Source: Tilletiaria anomala UBC 951 (lineage: Eukaryota; Basidiomycota; Exobasidiomycetes; Georgefischeriales; Tilletiariaceae). From it: a stretch of 64,000 bases of DNA. Positions 53,134-64,000 of the stretch are shown here, piece by piece; within the stretch, counting starts at the first letter, position 1, and every line of letters begins with the position of its first letter. Position numbers and translations under genes: made by a program. The notes below the pieces were generated by a model. That model was not told the DNA's origin and ran no database searches. It saw only the letters and a program-made list of their open reading frames with translations. Location of the stretch: positions 1 to 64,000 of the forward strand of contig NW_013546980.1 in assembly GCF_000711695.1 (NCBI RefSeq), written 5' to 3'.

Positions 53134-56132
53134 CTACACAGCCGTATCCATCACTTGGAACGACTCTGCTGTTGTGATCAACTCGAACAGGACGCCCTTA
53201 GTCGTCCAGAAGTAAAGCGCATTAAGTGCGGACGCCTTGTCCACCTCCAGTTCTACTGCGATCTCACCAGCCGTGACGACCGCGCTACTACCTTTCGTCG
53301 AAGCGAGTTCAACGACGGAAGCCTGCAGCGCGGTGACATCGTCCTCCTCGATCACTCGGCCGTCGTCCATGGTGAGCTTGACGCTCATTGTCCCCAATCC
53401 TGGAAGAAAGCGCATCGTCTGTGGTGTCCGCTTGCGTTTGTAGCTTTCCACGTATGTATCCATCGCGCTTTGGAAGCGAGCGGGTAACTTGTGTTGCGCC
53501 ACTTCCGCACCGGGTATGCGTAGGTTGCCTGAGCGGCCTGTGCTACCAGCTGCGTAGGATGGCACCGCTGTGCCGCCTTCTCCTCCTCCGCCCCCCATCA
53601 TCGTTATCGCCCCCCCACCGCCCATGCCGCTGCTGCCGCCGCTAGGAGCGAACATGTTGGTGGTGTTGCCTGCCTCACCGGTCAAGTCTGGCCAGCAGTG
53701 CCGAGAGACGATGATGGGGTGAAGTGCCTTGACGAGTGTGAGTTCATCGGCATTCATTGATGGCATGCTAAGCGGTCGGTCTTGCATGCCTGCATCGTAT
53801 CGACGCGAATTGACGATATCCTGTAGCATGATGTCGATGCGCGCAAAATGCGCTTCCCCAAATCGATTCTTCAGCGTGAGATTGCTCAGGTACTGGCAGA
53901 GACGAAATAGTTGGTCAGAGCGTGAACATCGCTTGAAGCAGACGCGTTGCGCAACACCCACCTGCTGTTCATGCTGGTATCCCTTGACTTGCAGCAACTG
54001 CTCCGCCATGGTCCTCTCCAATGCCGTGATGAAGCCCTCGCGATCATCGAAGATGCTTATCAGCATGCTGATGACGTCGCTCCTCCCGGTTTTACGATAA
54101 TTAGGCCCTGCATCCACCGGTCTCGGCTGCCACGTCGCGTCGTCTGCCTCGCCGCCGCCTTCATCCTCCTCTTCCTCTGCATCCCCGTACTCGTCCTCAT
54201 CCTTGCCTCTAATTTTCGTCGCTTCGAGCGAGAATGGCGTCTTGATGTGTTTCGCCCTATCGAGCTCTTCGCGCAGGAGCTCGAACGACTGCCGGTTACC
54301 GAGCAGGGATGAGACAACGACCGACACTGTATCCGGACGCGAACGGAGATACCTGCGAATCGGATGCGCTAAGCGCGAGAGCATCACGTCCCCGTGCTGC
54401 GTCGCACGCAAGGCGTGGATCAAAAGGACGAAGAACTCTATGATGTCTTGCGTTTGTGCGCCAGGATGTAAGAGGCGTCGATGGATGCTTCGGATATGGC
54501 GCATCAGTTGATATTCTAGATTGGAAAATGTTGTTGTGAGAGTAACTCACATCGCATTGATCGCGGTAGTCACTTTGTCCATTTGTCCTGTGTGCTTGAT
54601 GCAGTCCTTTTAAGAGTGATGGAAGAGTAAATTCCGGGCGCGTTGGAACCCACAACTTAGCAGCGGTTCAGCAGTGGGATTCGCGGCCAAGCCTCACCCT
54701 AAGGTCTATTAGAGGATTCGTCCAATCCGGGAAATTTTTGATCGCGTCAAAGAATTGCGAGACCCTTGAAAGGAAATGTCAGTTCGATATTTCATCTGAC
54801 AGAACGCTGAAGTATAACAGCTCACCTCTGTCTCTGCATCCCGAATTTCGCAAATCCCTTGACTAAACTAACTTCCGCTTCTTTGAAGGGTTGCAGATGA
54901 TCCGCGAGCTGTTGTTGTTGCTGCTGCTGCGTCCCTGGCAGGTCCGTTTTATGTAATGGTTGCAAGCCCAAAAGCATTGGTTGCTTGAGCTTATCCGCGC
55001 TGATTCGTGCAGAGGTAACGCTAAGGAAGTCGCCATTGGCGTGCAGGTCCGCGATCGCATCGTACTTGTTTCCTCCTTGAGGGTCTGTCTCTCGCGAGAT
55101 GATCAGATATCGCAGCTGCACAGCTTGAATGCCGATTGGGCCTTGTATGACCTGGTCCATTTTCTCCAGCTTTGGATTTGAGAGTCCATCTGCTAACGGA
55201 AATTGAGACATGAGCCAAGCAGTCTTGGAGTCTAGCCAAGATTGCATGGTCTGGCTTTCATCCTCAACTTCGCCCTCGGATGGCAGCCGCGCTGCGAATC
55301 GCGCGATGAGATCGGCAGCATCGACAAGGATCTTGTCGAGCGCGTTGTCCAAAACAATGCGAAGGCCAATGAATCGCACTCGCTGGATGAACAGATATTG
55401 TTCCTGCGATACGGTTGATATCACAGGTAGGAGCGGTGAATTGGTATCATGCTTCGGCGAATGTAGGAAATGTGCCCAGAAGATATCGGATAACTCGGAG
55501 TGGAGCGCGGCCAGGAATGCAGGTGTAATACTGGCTTTGACGTGAGAGCAGAATTGGAGACGATAGGCATCGATCTCTGCTCCTTTGCATTGAAGGGCGA
55601 TGAGATACTGGACGTCGCGCGCAAGAAGATGAGCAACATGGCGTACTTGCGACGCCACCGGGATGTGTTGCTCTGGGGCCATGTGCTCATCTTCCCCGTC
55701 CCCTCCGTTCTGCAGGCTGATGCCAAGATTGATCAAGGCTCGTTGGACCTTGTACTTTGCGGTTTCGAAGAAGCGTCTACGCAGAAGGGGCCCGAGCTGG
55801 ACGTCCGCACACGCCCGGCAGTCTGCGAGCTCCGCGTCATCAAGCGATGCAACTCTTCCATGCGGGGAAGCCTCTGATGCGGCGCGTTCGATCGCCTCAT
55901 AGTTGCGAACAAGCCTCTCTATGTCGCCATAGGATGGATTCTGACCGAGGAGCTGTGCGAAGACGGAATCGAGCGTAGCGGTCGGTATGGCATCTAAGGT
56001 CTGCGCATAGTTGGCGCTGGACGGTCCGGCTTCCGACCAAACTTCCATGCTGCTGCTAATATCACCCTGAGTGCATCTTGCAAAGGTGCTCTTGGCAACG
56101 GTTTGTCTCGACGTGAGTTTATTCTGATGCAT
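53134..56132 (-). CDS. APC2: Anaphase-promoting complex subunit 2 (cullin-like)
   Basis: Cullin-like catalytic core subunit of APC/C that holds the RING subunit Apc11. Fitted exons are 56132-54826, 54764-54698, 54655-54547, 54515-53962 and 53892-53134, giving 931 aa. Landmarks: VSQFFDAIKNFPDW, RRLLHPGAQTQDIIEFF, HPIRRYLRSRPDTVSVVVSS, RPVDAGPNYRKTGRSDVISM, LERTMAEQLLQ, then YLSNLTLKNRFGEAHFARID across an inferred 69-nt, stop-free intron, LQDIVNSRR, and a winged-helix ending KGVLFELITT. Intron 3 is only 31 nt and its donor (GTTACT) is weak, so that junction is uncertain. The frame stops just after the cullin-type winged helix; the additional C-terminal domain of about 90 residues seen in yeast and human Apc2 is absent, since the convergent LEA1 starts 90 bases further. 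The start could also be the internal Met at residue 29. Confidence 0.88.
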
Positions 56133-59100
56133 CCAAGGCCTGGGTTGCTGGTGTTGACATCTGTTTCATTGGGCCATTGATGCTCGTCAGTATAGCTCTC
56201 GCGATCTCTCGTCGGCGTGTGTGGACTTCATATTTTGGAGTCGCGGCTTGCGCTCAGTTTCGCATGGCGATATTGGTCATTTAAACAACGCTTCGCATCG
56301 GAACGGAACGGAACTCGGACAATGACAAATCGCACTAGTACCCAAAGCCATTGCATTGGATTGTCTCGAGTTCTCCGCCATACTGCCAATGGAAACAGTT
56401 GGCTTAACACTTCAGTGGAACTCGATCGGAAATACCGGAATGGTTCCACCGTCTATGCTGTTTTCCTTGAGATTCACCGGGGGCAGCAGAGGTGTCCGGA
56501 AAGTCATCGGATCAGGGCTTACAGGCCACGCCCGCTCCAGGGGTTGCTGTGGTTTATGCTTTAGAGGCATAGAAGCAGACTCAATAGACCCTCCCTCTCT
56601 TGGTGACCGTGAGTATGTACTTACCTCCGCGCATTTCAACATTTCTTTCTTCTCAGCAGAAGATGTGGCGGTCATAGTGGGGGAGGGTAGCACCGGAGCT
56701 CGAGCAGCCCCTTCCGGACAGACCTTGCCTTCCGACGCTTTCCGGGCCAAATTTATAGTCAACGGTCAATGATGATTGGGGGCCGGTGAGTCGTACACGT
56801 ACGCTGGAACTCAACTGGGTGTGAGATTTCATAGGCGGTCGCCAACAGTCAAGTATTCTGTCGCGATACTCCATACATCGATCTCCACCCTTCACTTTCG
56901 ACATTCGGCATTCGACATAACCGCTGTTCCCACTTGTCTTCATGCTTTTGATCGATAAATGGGCGAGCTGAAGCCCGAAATTCCCACAACCCGTAACTTG
57001 AATGATGTGAACAGCGTCGCTCCATGCGGATTTCAGAACACAGAGGCCTGATCCAACTCTTCACCCTGAACATGCGCCGTAGAGATTTCGTTTAGCCGCG
57101 CGTGTTTGAGGCCACGAGTCAATGAAGGCAGCCGCCTCGAAGCCGTGATGGAGGACGATAAAGAGGTGATGGTAGTTTCTAAAGGACAAGCTTCATTCTC
57201 CAAGCTCCAGAACTGCTATTCATGAACGAGGCAAGTAGCAAGCATTTGGGGAGATGTGCATAAGCAAGCCGCACATTGCGTAGAGCGGTAATCCCTCTGT
57301 GAGTGTGGCATTTCTGTCGGCTGTCTATCTGTCCAAGCGACTCGGCTCACTTGCGGCTGTTGCTCTTGCGTAAGATGTTCTAGCACGTCCAAATCTCAGA
57401 TGTGCAGCACTTTGACGGCTTTAAGAGAATTTGCAAGTTCTGACTGCAGGGACCGAGTCTCATGCGGATCTTCATCATCCGCTTCGAGACTGTGATCTGT
57501 ACGGAAAACCTGTGACCCGGAGAGCGTCAATGGTGGACGAACTGGGCGAGTGAAATCACTGACTGTGTATATGCGGACCGTCAAACTGCTCAACTGGTGT
57601 ATTATGCGTGGGACTGGCCCATCTGGAGAGAAGGGTGTGAGGGGAAAGGTTGAGAGTTGGAATTTCGTGGCGCAGAGAGAATTTCAGATGCAAGATTCTT
57701 GACCCGCTTTGATGGGTTGATCGAGAACTAGGCAGATGTGTATGGCATGTTCGGTATGCTGAAGGAGATCATGCCACGGATGACAGGGATGCAGAGGATT
57801 CACTGGGAGACAAAGTGGCTTCCCCTTTCTTCAAGATTCTGCGACTTTCTCAGCAGCTGCAACCAGATGCGAGTCATTACGTTATGCAAACAATGGGAGC
57901 ACCATGCTGAAGGCAAGAAGGCGGGCAGGAGTGGCTCCAAGAACGTAGGATATGTGCTTATCGTCTCACTTGTATGTGCATTCAGCAACATCATAACAAG
58001 CCTTGGAACACAGCCCTTTGGAACGCATCTTCAGCAAGTCAAGGGCGATCCCAGCGCCACTGGTATTTGGAGTTGGACTTCGAATCTAACAGCCATTCAG
58101 GACGGCCTTTCTCTACGCGGAACTCGAAGAGAAGCAAGAAATAGCGGTATGCATCCGCGTTCAACCGACTCGATGACGAAATCGGAGATGGCGAGGTCGG
58201 CGGACCATATATGCCATCGATAGCGGAGAGACTCGGAGAGGCTCCTGTCAATTCGAACCTTATCTGCCAACATGCGGAAACCTGCCCATTCCTAGCTTGG
58301 ACGAAGTTCCATTTTCGAACAAGGAAGCCGTGGCGTCAATCAATGTTCTGATCACAGGAAAAGATTGGTTTCGTCTGCTCGCTAAAGGACGCCGATCGCG
58401 ACACATATCGCGGGTACCGGAGATCCTTTTTTGTGTGGGTCAAGGTCAGAGTCAGCAATGTTCCTGTAGTGCTTAAAAGGGTACAGCTGAGTGCTCTTGG
58501 GGCGAAATCCATGGTCTGAAGGAGCGTGGGCGCTGAAAGATGCTTGTGCCAAGCTGGCAGTGTCCAATGAGAGTCAGTGCCAGCTTCTTCTCTTGTCCAA
58601 AGTCATATCTCGGCTTTTCGAGTTCGTGCCGAAGCTGCAGGTGTACCGGCCATGTTTTGCTAGATGATGGCCTCCAGTTGTCTGTGGCGTCGGCGTGGAA
58701 TGACCTCGTCTGCCACAATCGGCACATCGCGACCGATGATTGGGAACTCTTCCCCAACGTGATTCGTACGGTTTTGATGTCCACTTGCCTCATGACATCG
58801 GCCAAGAAATAGGACCGTACCTTCCATAATGCAGCCCTTTAGAGTTCGGAAAGCCATCACACTCTGTACACTCAGAGGAGATGTCAAGGACCAAATCGCG
58901 AGGTAGCGTAGTGCAGGCTGACAGACGTGTCAGTTTATGAGAGCAGAGTGACCTAATTGATGTTTTTTCTCCTGATACTGTTATTTAGACACCTCAAAGT
59001 CAGCGAGCTGGAGCAGTCCGACCGAGCCATGTCCGTACTGTTCTTGTCCGCATTGGTAAATATCCATCTGCTACAAAGAAACGTTGCTTCTACCGTCGAG

Positions 59101-59192
59101 GATGGATTGCGATTTACTACCTCAATTTCCGAGCATGCAGCTTTCGGGCCAAGCGTTGAAAGATATGTTGCCTTCGATGAGCCGCCTTCGTT
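56133..59192. other. Gene-poor stretch with cryptic coding-like fragments
   Basis: About 3 kb in which I cannot build a gene. Fragments with coding-like composition occur on both strands: a 117-codon Ser/Pro-rich minus frame at 56412-56762, plus-strand pieces between 57716 and 58390 that can be joined in phase over short GT-AG gaps, and a plus-strand helical piece near 58530-58640 (LLLLSKVISRLFEF). None matches a family I know. Small exons with 30-50-nt introns could hide real genes here. Confidence 0.3.
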
Positions 59193-60376
59193 TCACGAGC
59201 CAGTGGATCGATATGGGCGGTGGGCACTACTTGCGGTAGGCGACATAGCCGCGGTAGAGGGCTTGCTCTTTATGGAGGCTGCTGATGTCGGATTGCATAC
59301 TGCCGCAGGCTTGACCGTCGTCGCTGCAGGTGCAGGACGTTGGCTGCGATGTGCTTCAGTAACACTGCTAGGCGGGGGTGTAGTTGCTGACGGCCTACTG
59401 CCAAAGGCATCGCTGAGCTCGCCTGCGGCGCCAGCACCGCAAACGAGAGGGCTAGTGTGGATGGAAAGTCAAGAGTGCGCGGTGGCCGAAAGCGCTAGAC
59501 GGTTAGACGCAGGTAATGGGCTCAAGATTGCAGTCGGTGGATATGGCTCGGGGCGAAGTCCGGCCGCTACCGAAATGGGCCACTCTTCTTCGAAAGGACA
59601 AGTTTCGTTGGCAGAACCTTCGCTGGGAGACTTCTCAGGCTGCGCATGGCCAGCTGCCGCAACGATAGGAGGACTTCCTCCCAGTTTTGCACATTTCGGT
59701 CCATTCGTGCGGGAGGATCTCGAGCTTTTGCTGCACTCCTTGTTGAGCGTTGCGCCCGTAGTACTCGTTTGGGGCTTGGACGGTGTCTGGGAAACAACCA
59801 TTGCGAATGCACTCGACGGATGCATCTGCTGAGCTGCTTGCAACGGCGCGCGACAATTGATGTAAGCTTTATTCGGAAAGCGACAAGGAGGTCACGAGTT
59901 CACTCACGTCAAACCAATACTGTAGGCTTGCAGCGTTCAGCCCTTAAGGACTACGTTAAGGAACAGGTTGGTCAGGATGGAAGAGATCTCACAATGAATG
60001 GTCAGAAGTGTGCAGCAGGTGTGCCTGAGATGTGATTCACGCGGCACAACCGCCAACAGGTGCCCATCCGTAATCTTCTTTGGCTGCCAGGTATCTGCGC
60101 CATACTTGAAAAATGCTTTGAACTAATTCAAGTTTCCAGAGATAACTTCTCTGATGCGACTACGCGGTTTCGTAAACTGATTTTTCCCTTCGATTCCTCA
60201 CTAGCCTGCATATTTTGACAGAGGGTAAGGCGACTGGGTTCGTCTTGGCTGAGAGATCGTATCGGTTGCAGCTCGAATATGGTGTTGATTGTAAAGTGGT
60301 GAGGGTCGATGGGATTATTGAACAACTATGGTTGGGTTTAATGCATTTCTTCTACGATACCCGCAATGTGCATCAT
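59193..60376 (-). CDS. Possible intron-rich hypothetical gene
   Basis: Tentative. On the minus strand several coding-like pieces can be linked in phase by short GT-AG introns: ADHMMHIAGI near 60350, FNNPIDPHHFTINTIFELQP near 60290 (after a candidate 30-nt intron), QSIFQVWRRYLAAKEDYGWA near 60090, a short piece ending QYWFD at about 59910 before a clean GTGAGT donor, and a long Ser/Thr/Pro/Ala-rich part from 59830 to about 59193. I recognise no domain. The long part contains a TGA that a 57-nt intron would remove. The opposite 291-codon frame (58957-59832) is Ala/Gly/Val/Leu-rich, as expected for the antisense of such a sequence. Borders are guesses and the piece order could be wrong. Confidence 0.25.
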
Positions 60377-60751
60377 ATGATCGGCAAGTTCCTGGATAGC
60401 TTGCGCGACCTGAGGGACGGTTAGTTGATGAACCCAGGACCAATACCTTAAACGGTTACAACGAAAGCAGGGGGGGATAAATACTTGGTTCCGTGGACTG
60501 ACTCTTCAACTTCCTATTACCGTGCTACTTCGCCATGCACACCCACAACTTATCAAAGGACCGGCTTTCGGTTTACGTGTGTAAAGACTACCAGCGTCTT
60601 GGATATCAGCAAGTATACAGACAAGCAGATGGCCTTTGCTTGAAGTATATAGTCTTAAGAGTATATTATGCAGTTGATTCTGAGATTGCGAGAAAAAATA
60701 GAGACTTGGTTACCCGAGTGAGAAAGTGCATGGGCGGACGCTTTCCTGGTA

Positions 60752-61488
60752 TTAAGCATACATGACCTTGGCATGAGCTTGTATAGCGAAGTGTATAACG
60801 AAAGTATCCAGAAACTGGGTGAGACGGTGGAAGGTCATCTCTTGAGAAGAAGCTAACAAGGGGCCAAACCCAGAAATAACGGTGTCGAGGCGAGTTCGAT
60901 CCGCCGTGTAGTAATTCATAGACTGCGCGGGTAACGACTAGTAGGAGACAGACTTCGTATTTATGTGCACCGTGAAGATGTGCTGAGATGATGATCTGCA
61001 TGAGGTTGGGTTGTCCTTTCGTTGTTGGCAGAGAGTCAGACAAGATGTAACAGGGTTGGATGCAGGAAGTGCTAGCTGAAATTGAATTTCTCCGAGTTCC
61101 GCTTCGATATTCACGATTGGCGCCGTTCCGCCGCCTGGCTCCACTGAGAGACACAAGAGATGCTGCTCCTCGCAGAGAGAAGGGAGTCCCCTCAACCCTC
61201 CCCAGACACTCACAAGGAGCTAGCAGCCTCTCTTGTGCGGTGTCGTAATACCGAAGCACCCACTTGACCATAGATCATACATGTGCTTCAGCCAGACTGG
61301 ACTAGAACCATCAGTGTGAAGGTTGCTTTGCTCGCCTGACAATCAGAGACCCTCGATAGGCGGGAACTGACGAGCCGTGAGCCTGCCTGGGTGGCCCATA
61401 ACTCGGCCGCTGAGTGCTCCCGATCGCTGGTGAAGGACGCCGAAGCAACACCTTCCCGCCAACCTTTCGGGCTCCGGAAGTGTGGCAT
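60752..61488 (-). CDS. Possible small intron-rich hypothetical gene
   Basis: Five exons can be linked in consistent phase on the minus strand: 61488-61309 (starts MPHFRSPKGWREG), 61262-61214 (WVLRYYDTAQERLLAP, before a GTGAGTG donor), 61143-61052 (EPGGGTAPIVNIEAELGEIQ), 60995-60870 (IISAHLHGAHKYEVCLLLVV) and 60838-60752 (MTFHRLTQFLDTFVIHFAIQ, stop TAA). This gives about 177 aa. Introns would be 46, 70, 56 and 31 nt; the last is uncertain and a 40-nt alternative fits equally well. The pieces have sensible amphipathic composition, but I do not recognise the protein. It would start 142 bases from VPS10 on the other strand, so the two would share a promoter. Confidence 0.4.
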
Positions 61489-61629
61489 CGTTGCTCGGCT
61501 TTGGTCGCGCCACGCATCGCAGCTAGATCACCCTCCTCAGTCTCCAGTCTGACTCGCACCCCAAGTCAAAGCATATAGGCGTACGGGAGACATATTCACC
61601 TTCTCGGCTTCTGCGCAACGCTGGCGAAT

Positions 61630-64000
61630 ATGCTGCGCAGCATGCGCTTGGCCGCCGCCGGTAGCGGCCGGGTCGTTGCGGCGCTGTTCTTGCTCTTGCT
61701 TCAATGCATGTTACCCTTGGCGCTGCTGGTATCCAGTAGCAATGGAGTGGCAGCAGTGGCCTCAAAACCACCTGCGGTTACGGTCAATCGCTTTGAGACC
61801 TTGCCGGCAAAGGTGTACTACTTCGTCGACTCAAGAGTGGTATTATGGCACAGCAGTGAGGAAAATGCAGTGTGGCGAAGTGAGGACGAGGGCAAGACAT
61901 GGTCGCCATTAGAAGTACCGAAGAAAGGGGAGGCTCACATGCTCATCGAGCACCCTTTTGATAAGAGCACGGTATGTCCTTGCTTCGATTACAGAGATCT
62001 TACGTTTTCTTCCTGAGGCAATGCTCCATTTCCAGGCGTACATTCTATCCAAGAACAAAGAGCATTGGAGAACTATCGACCGGGGGAGGACGTGGCAGAA
62101 GTTCACCAGTCCAGAAATCCCCGCTGAACGGAGCATGCCGTATGTGAAATGAGGCTGGAATTCTTTTGGTTTTTGATTGCTCCACTCAGCCCAATGCGTG
62201 ATTGAACAGGCTGGAATTCAACGCAGACCCGAAACACTGGGACCATATCATCTTCATTGGCAAGAAGTGTGTTACGAACCCATGGTTCGGCATGTCAATC
62301 TGCCGTGACGAGGTGAGCGTTCTCAATTGGAAGTGATGTGTTAGCATCACTGACAGCAAAGATGGACTTTTCGCAGGCATATTTGACCACCAACGGGTTC
62401 GAGAGTGATCCCCAGCCCATGTTCGAGTACATCAATCACTGCATGTGGGCGAAGGCGACTCCGACCATGGAAATCTCTACCAGCCGCTTGAACCGCATCT
62501 TCTGCATTGGCGCTTCCAATGGGCAGGACGAGCGGTCGACCATGCGGCTGTACTATTCCGACGACTTTTTCCAGACGCGGCGGATTGTCTCGCTTGGCAT
62601 TGGGAGAGATGCAAGAAATTTCATTGGCATCGGATCATCGAAGAAGTTTTTGATCACAGCACTGAAGGAGCCGGGGAACGTTGGGAGAGGAGGCGGCCAC
62701 ACAGTGCTCTTTGTGTCCACCGATGGTGAGATCTGGCGCAAAGCGCGCTTCCCGCATGGTAACAAGATCCGCGAGAATGGATACACCATCGTTTCCAGCA
62801 CGGACCACAGTCTGGTCGTCGATGTCAAGGAGGAGGATATAAGCGGGTCTCGCTCGCTCGGGGCCCTGTTCACTTCCAGCAGCGACGGCATCGACTTTGT
62901 CCAGAGTCTCGAGAACACTCATCAAAACAAACATGGCATAGTGGACTACGAGCACCTTGACAACATCGACGGCGTCATGCTTGTAAATGTAGAGATGCCG
63001 TCGCAAGGGCCAGGGCAGCTCCAGACGCGAATATCGTTCGACGACGGCAGTCGCTGGAGCAGGATCAAAGTGGACAATCTTCATAGGAAAACGTGCAAGA
63101 CCGACGACATAGAGCACTGCTCGTTGCACTTGCACTCTGTCTCTCATCTGCACAACGTCGGCAAGGTCTTCTCATCAACCGCGCCAGGATTCGTCATGGG
63201 CGTCGGCTCTGTCGGCAACCATCTCAAACAGTACAAGGAGTGCGACACCTGGCTCAGCACCGATGCCGGCCAGTCATGGATGATGGTGGCGCAGGACGCG
63301 CACAAGTACGAATTCGGAGATCAAGGCTCTATTCTCGTCCTTGCACCCGACGAAGACTCGTCTAGCAAGCTCAAGTATTCACGCAACTATGGCAAGACCT
63401 GGAAAGAGCTCGACCTCGGCGTCACTATGCGTGTCAAGTTCCTCACCACCATTCCGGATAACACCTCGCAGAAGTTTTTGCTCGTCGGTTTGCAAGCTAG
63501 GCAGCATGGGGACAGTGTGCATCAGGGACGCGTCGTCGCGGTCTTTATTGACTTTGCTGCGCAGGGCCTGCGACAGTGTGGCTTCAGCGATCTGGAAAAG
63601 TGGTACGCGCAGACTGCGTCAGGTTCGTGCTTGATGGGCCACAAGCAGTGGTACATGCGCCGCAAGGCGGACGCCGACTGCTACGTCGGTAACAAGTTTC
63701 AGGACCCAGTTGACCATGAGGACCGCTGCGAATGCACCGGGCATGACTATGAGTGTGACTTTGGCTACCTGGCCGACTCCAGCGGCAAGTGCTCACCCGA
63801 GGGTGAGATTCCCTTACCCGCAGGCGCGTGCACCGCCAAACAGAACTCCTACTTGGCCTCATCGGGTTATAGGAAGATTCCAGGGAACACGTGCCAAGGC
63901 GGAGCAAAGCTGGATGAACCGGTTCGTAAGTCATGTAAGGATGTCAAGACTCCGACTGGCCAGATCAGCACGCAGAGGACAGATTTCCCGGCCAAGGTGG
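61630..64000 (+). CDS. VPS10: Vps10 sorting receptor (5' part, cut by window end)
   Basis: Type I membrane receptor of the sortilin family that carries vacuolar hydrolases from Golgi to endosome. Exons 61630-61971, 62036-62139, 62210-62312 and 62377 onwards give 721+ residues before the window ends. A signal peptide is visible (GRVVAALFLLLLQCMLPLAL). The ten-bladed propeller shows Asp-box repeats: SEDEGKTW, DRGRTW, SSSDGIDF, DDGSRW, STDAGQSW and SRNYGKTW. The Cys-rich 10CC module follows (CGFSDLEKW, SCLMGHKQWYMRRKADADCY, CECTGHDYECDFGY). The sequence then enters a linker (ACTAKQNSYLASSGYRKI) that in fungi leads to a second propeller and a transmembrane segment, both outside the window. The long exon 4 is open to the edge. 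The three introns are 64-70 nt. Confidence 0.96.

Noticed and set aside
58957-59832. Plus-strand 291-codon open frame
   Set aside because: Its Ala/Gly/Val/Leu-rich translation is what antisense of a Ser/Thr/Pro/Ala-rich minus-strand sequence gives, and it shows no domain.
60880-60930. tRNA T-loop-like sequence (gagttcgatcc)
   Set aside because: No matching acceptor, D-arm or anticodon stem could be drawn around it.
56133-61600. A b-type homeodomain mating-type locus in the gene-poor interval
   Set aside because: A YWFD peptide near 59910 (minus) and a WFRLL peptide near 58366 (plus) recalled homeodomain helix 3, but neither has the WFxNxR pattern and I found none on either strand of the interval.
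1-64000. Operons, CRISPR arrays, mobile or virus-like elements
   Set aside because: The window is eukaryotic nuclear DNA; I saw no repeat array, transposase, reverse transcriptase, integrase or terminal repeats, though no similarity search could be run.

Overview
The window reads as nuclear DNA of a fungus, most likely a basidiomycete and plausibly a smut relative (Ustilaginomycotina). Coding sequence is GC-rich, nearly every gene is split by short GT-AG introns (mostly 55-110 nt), genes lie 0.1-1 kb apart on both strands, and the gene set is fungal (Mpe1, Gid8, Abp1, a Cdc3-type septin, Vps10, a divergent G-alpha). I assign no genus. I saw no rRNA, tRNA, CRISPR array, transposon or virus-like element, but I could not run a tRNA or repeat search.

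Layout. 1-5 kb: an unassigned GC-rich left edge, then an intronless, low-complexity protein of 1022 aa. 5.5-12.8 kb: deoxyhypusine hydroxylase (-), MRT4 (+), STT3 (+) and a dimethylargininase-like enzyme (-). 13-19.5 kb: GID8 (-), MPE1 (+) and a cysteine-rich single-pass membrane protein (+). 19.5-28.9 kb: two gene-poor stretches around a 1220-aa Ser/Pro-rich orphan. 28.9-35.3 kb: an oversized G-alpha-like protein (+), a small methyltransferase (-) and an epsin (+). 36-46 kb: Cdc3-type septin (-), U2AF large subunit (+), MED6 (+) and ABP1 (+). 46-56 kb: a long microtubule-organising coiled-coil protein (-), LEA1/U2A' (+) and APC2 (-). 56.1-61.6 kb: a gene-poor stretch that may hide intron-dense small genes on the minus strand. 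61.6 kb to the end: VPS10 (+), cut by the window edge.

Most genes are housekeeping and are not a functional cluster, though themes recur: endocytosis and actin (epsin, Abp1), sorting and glycosylation (Vps10, STT3), splicing (U2AF65, U2A'), ubiquitin ligases (APC2, GID8), cytoskeleton (septin, microtubule-organising protein). Several pairs are divergent and could share a promoter (DOHH/MRT4, GID8/MPE1, methyltransferase/epsin, septin/U2AF65, Mto1-like/LEA1).

The most unusual observations are the G-alpha-like protein, whose switch II glutamine is histidine and whose helical region holds several hundred extra residues; introns of only 31-36 nt needed to keep three conserved genes in frame; an APC2 that stops before its usual C-terminal winged-helix domain; a dimethylargininase whose catalytic cysteine lies on a 40-nt last exon; and micro-exons of 12 and 13 nt. 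Exon borders were fitted by eye to GT-AG sites, reading phase and family conservation, and need RNA evidence.
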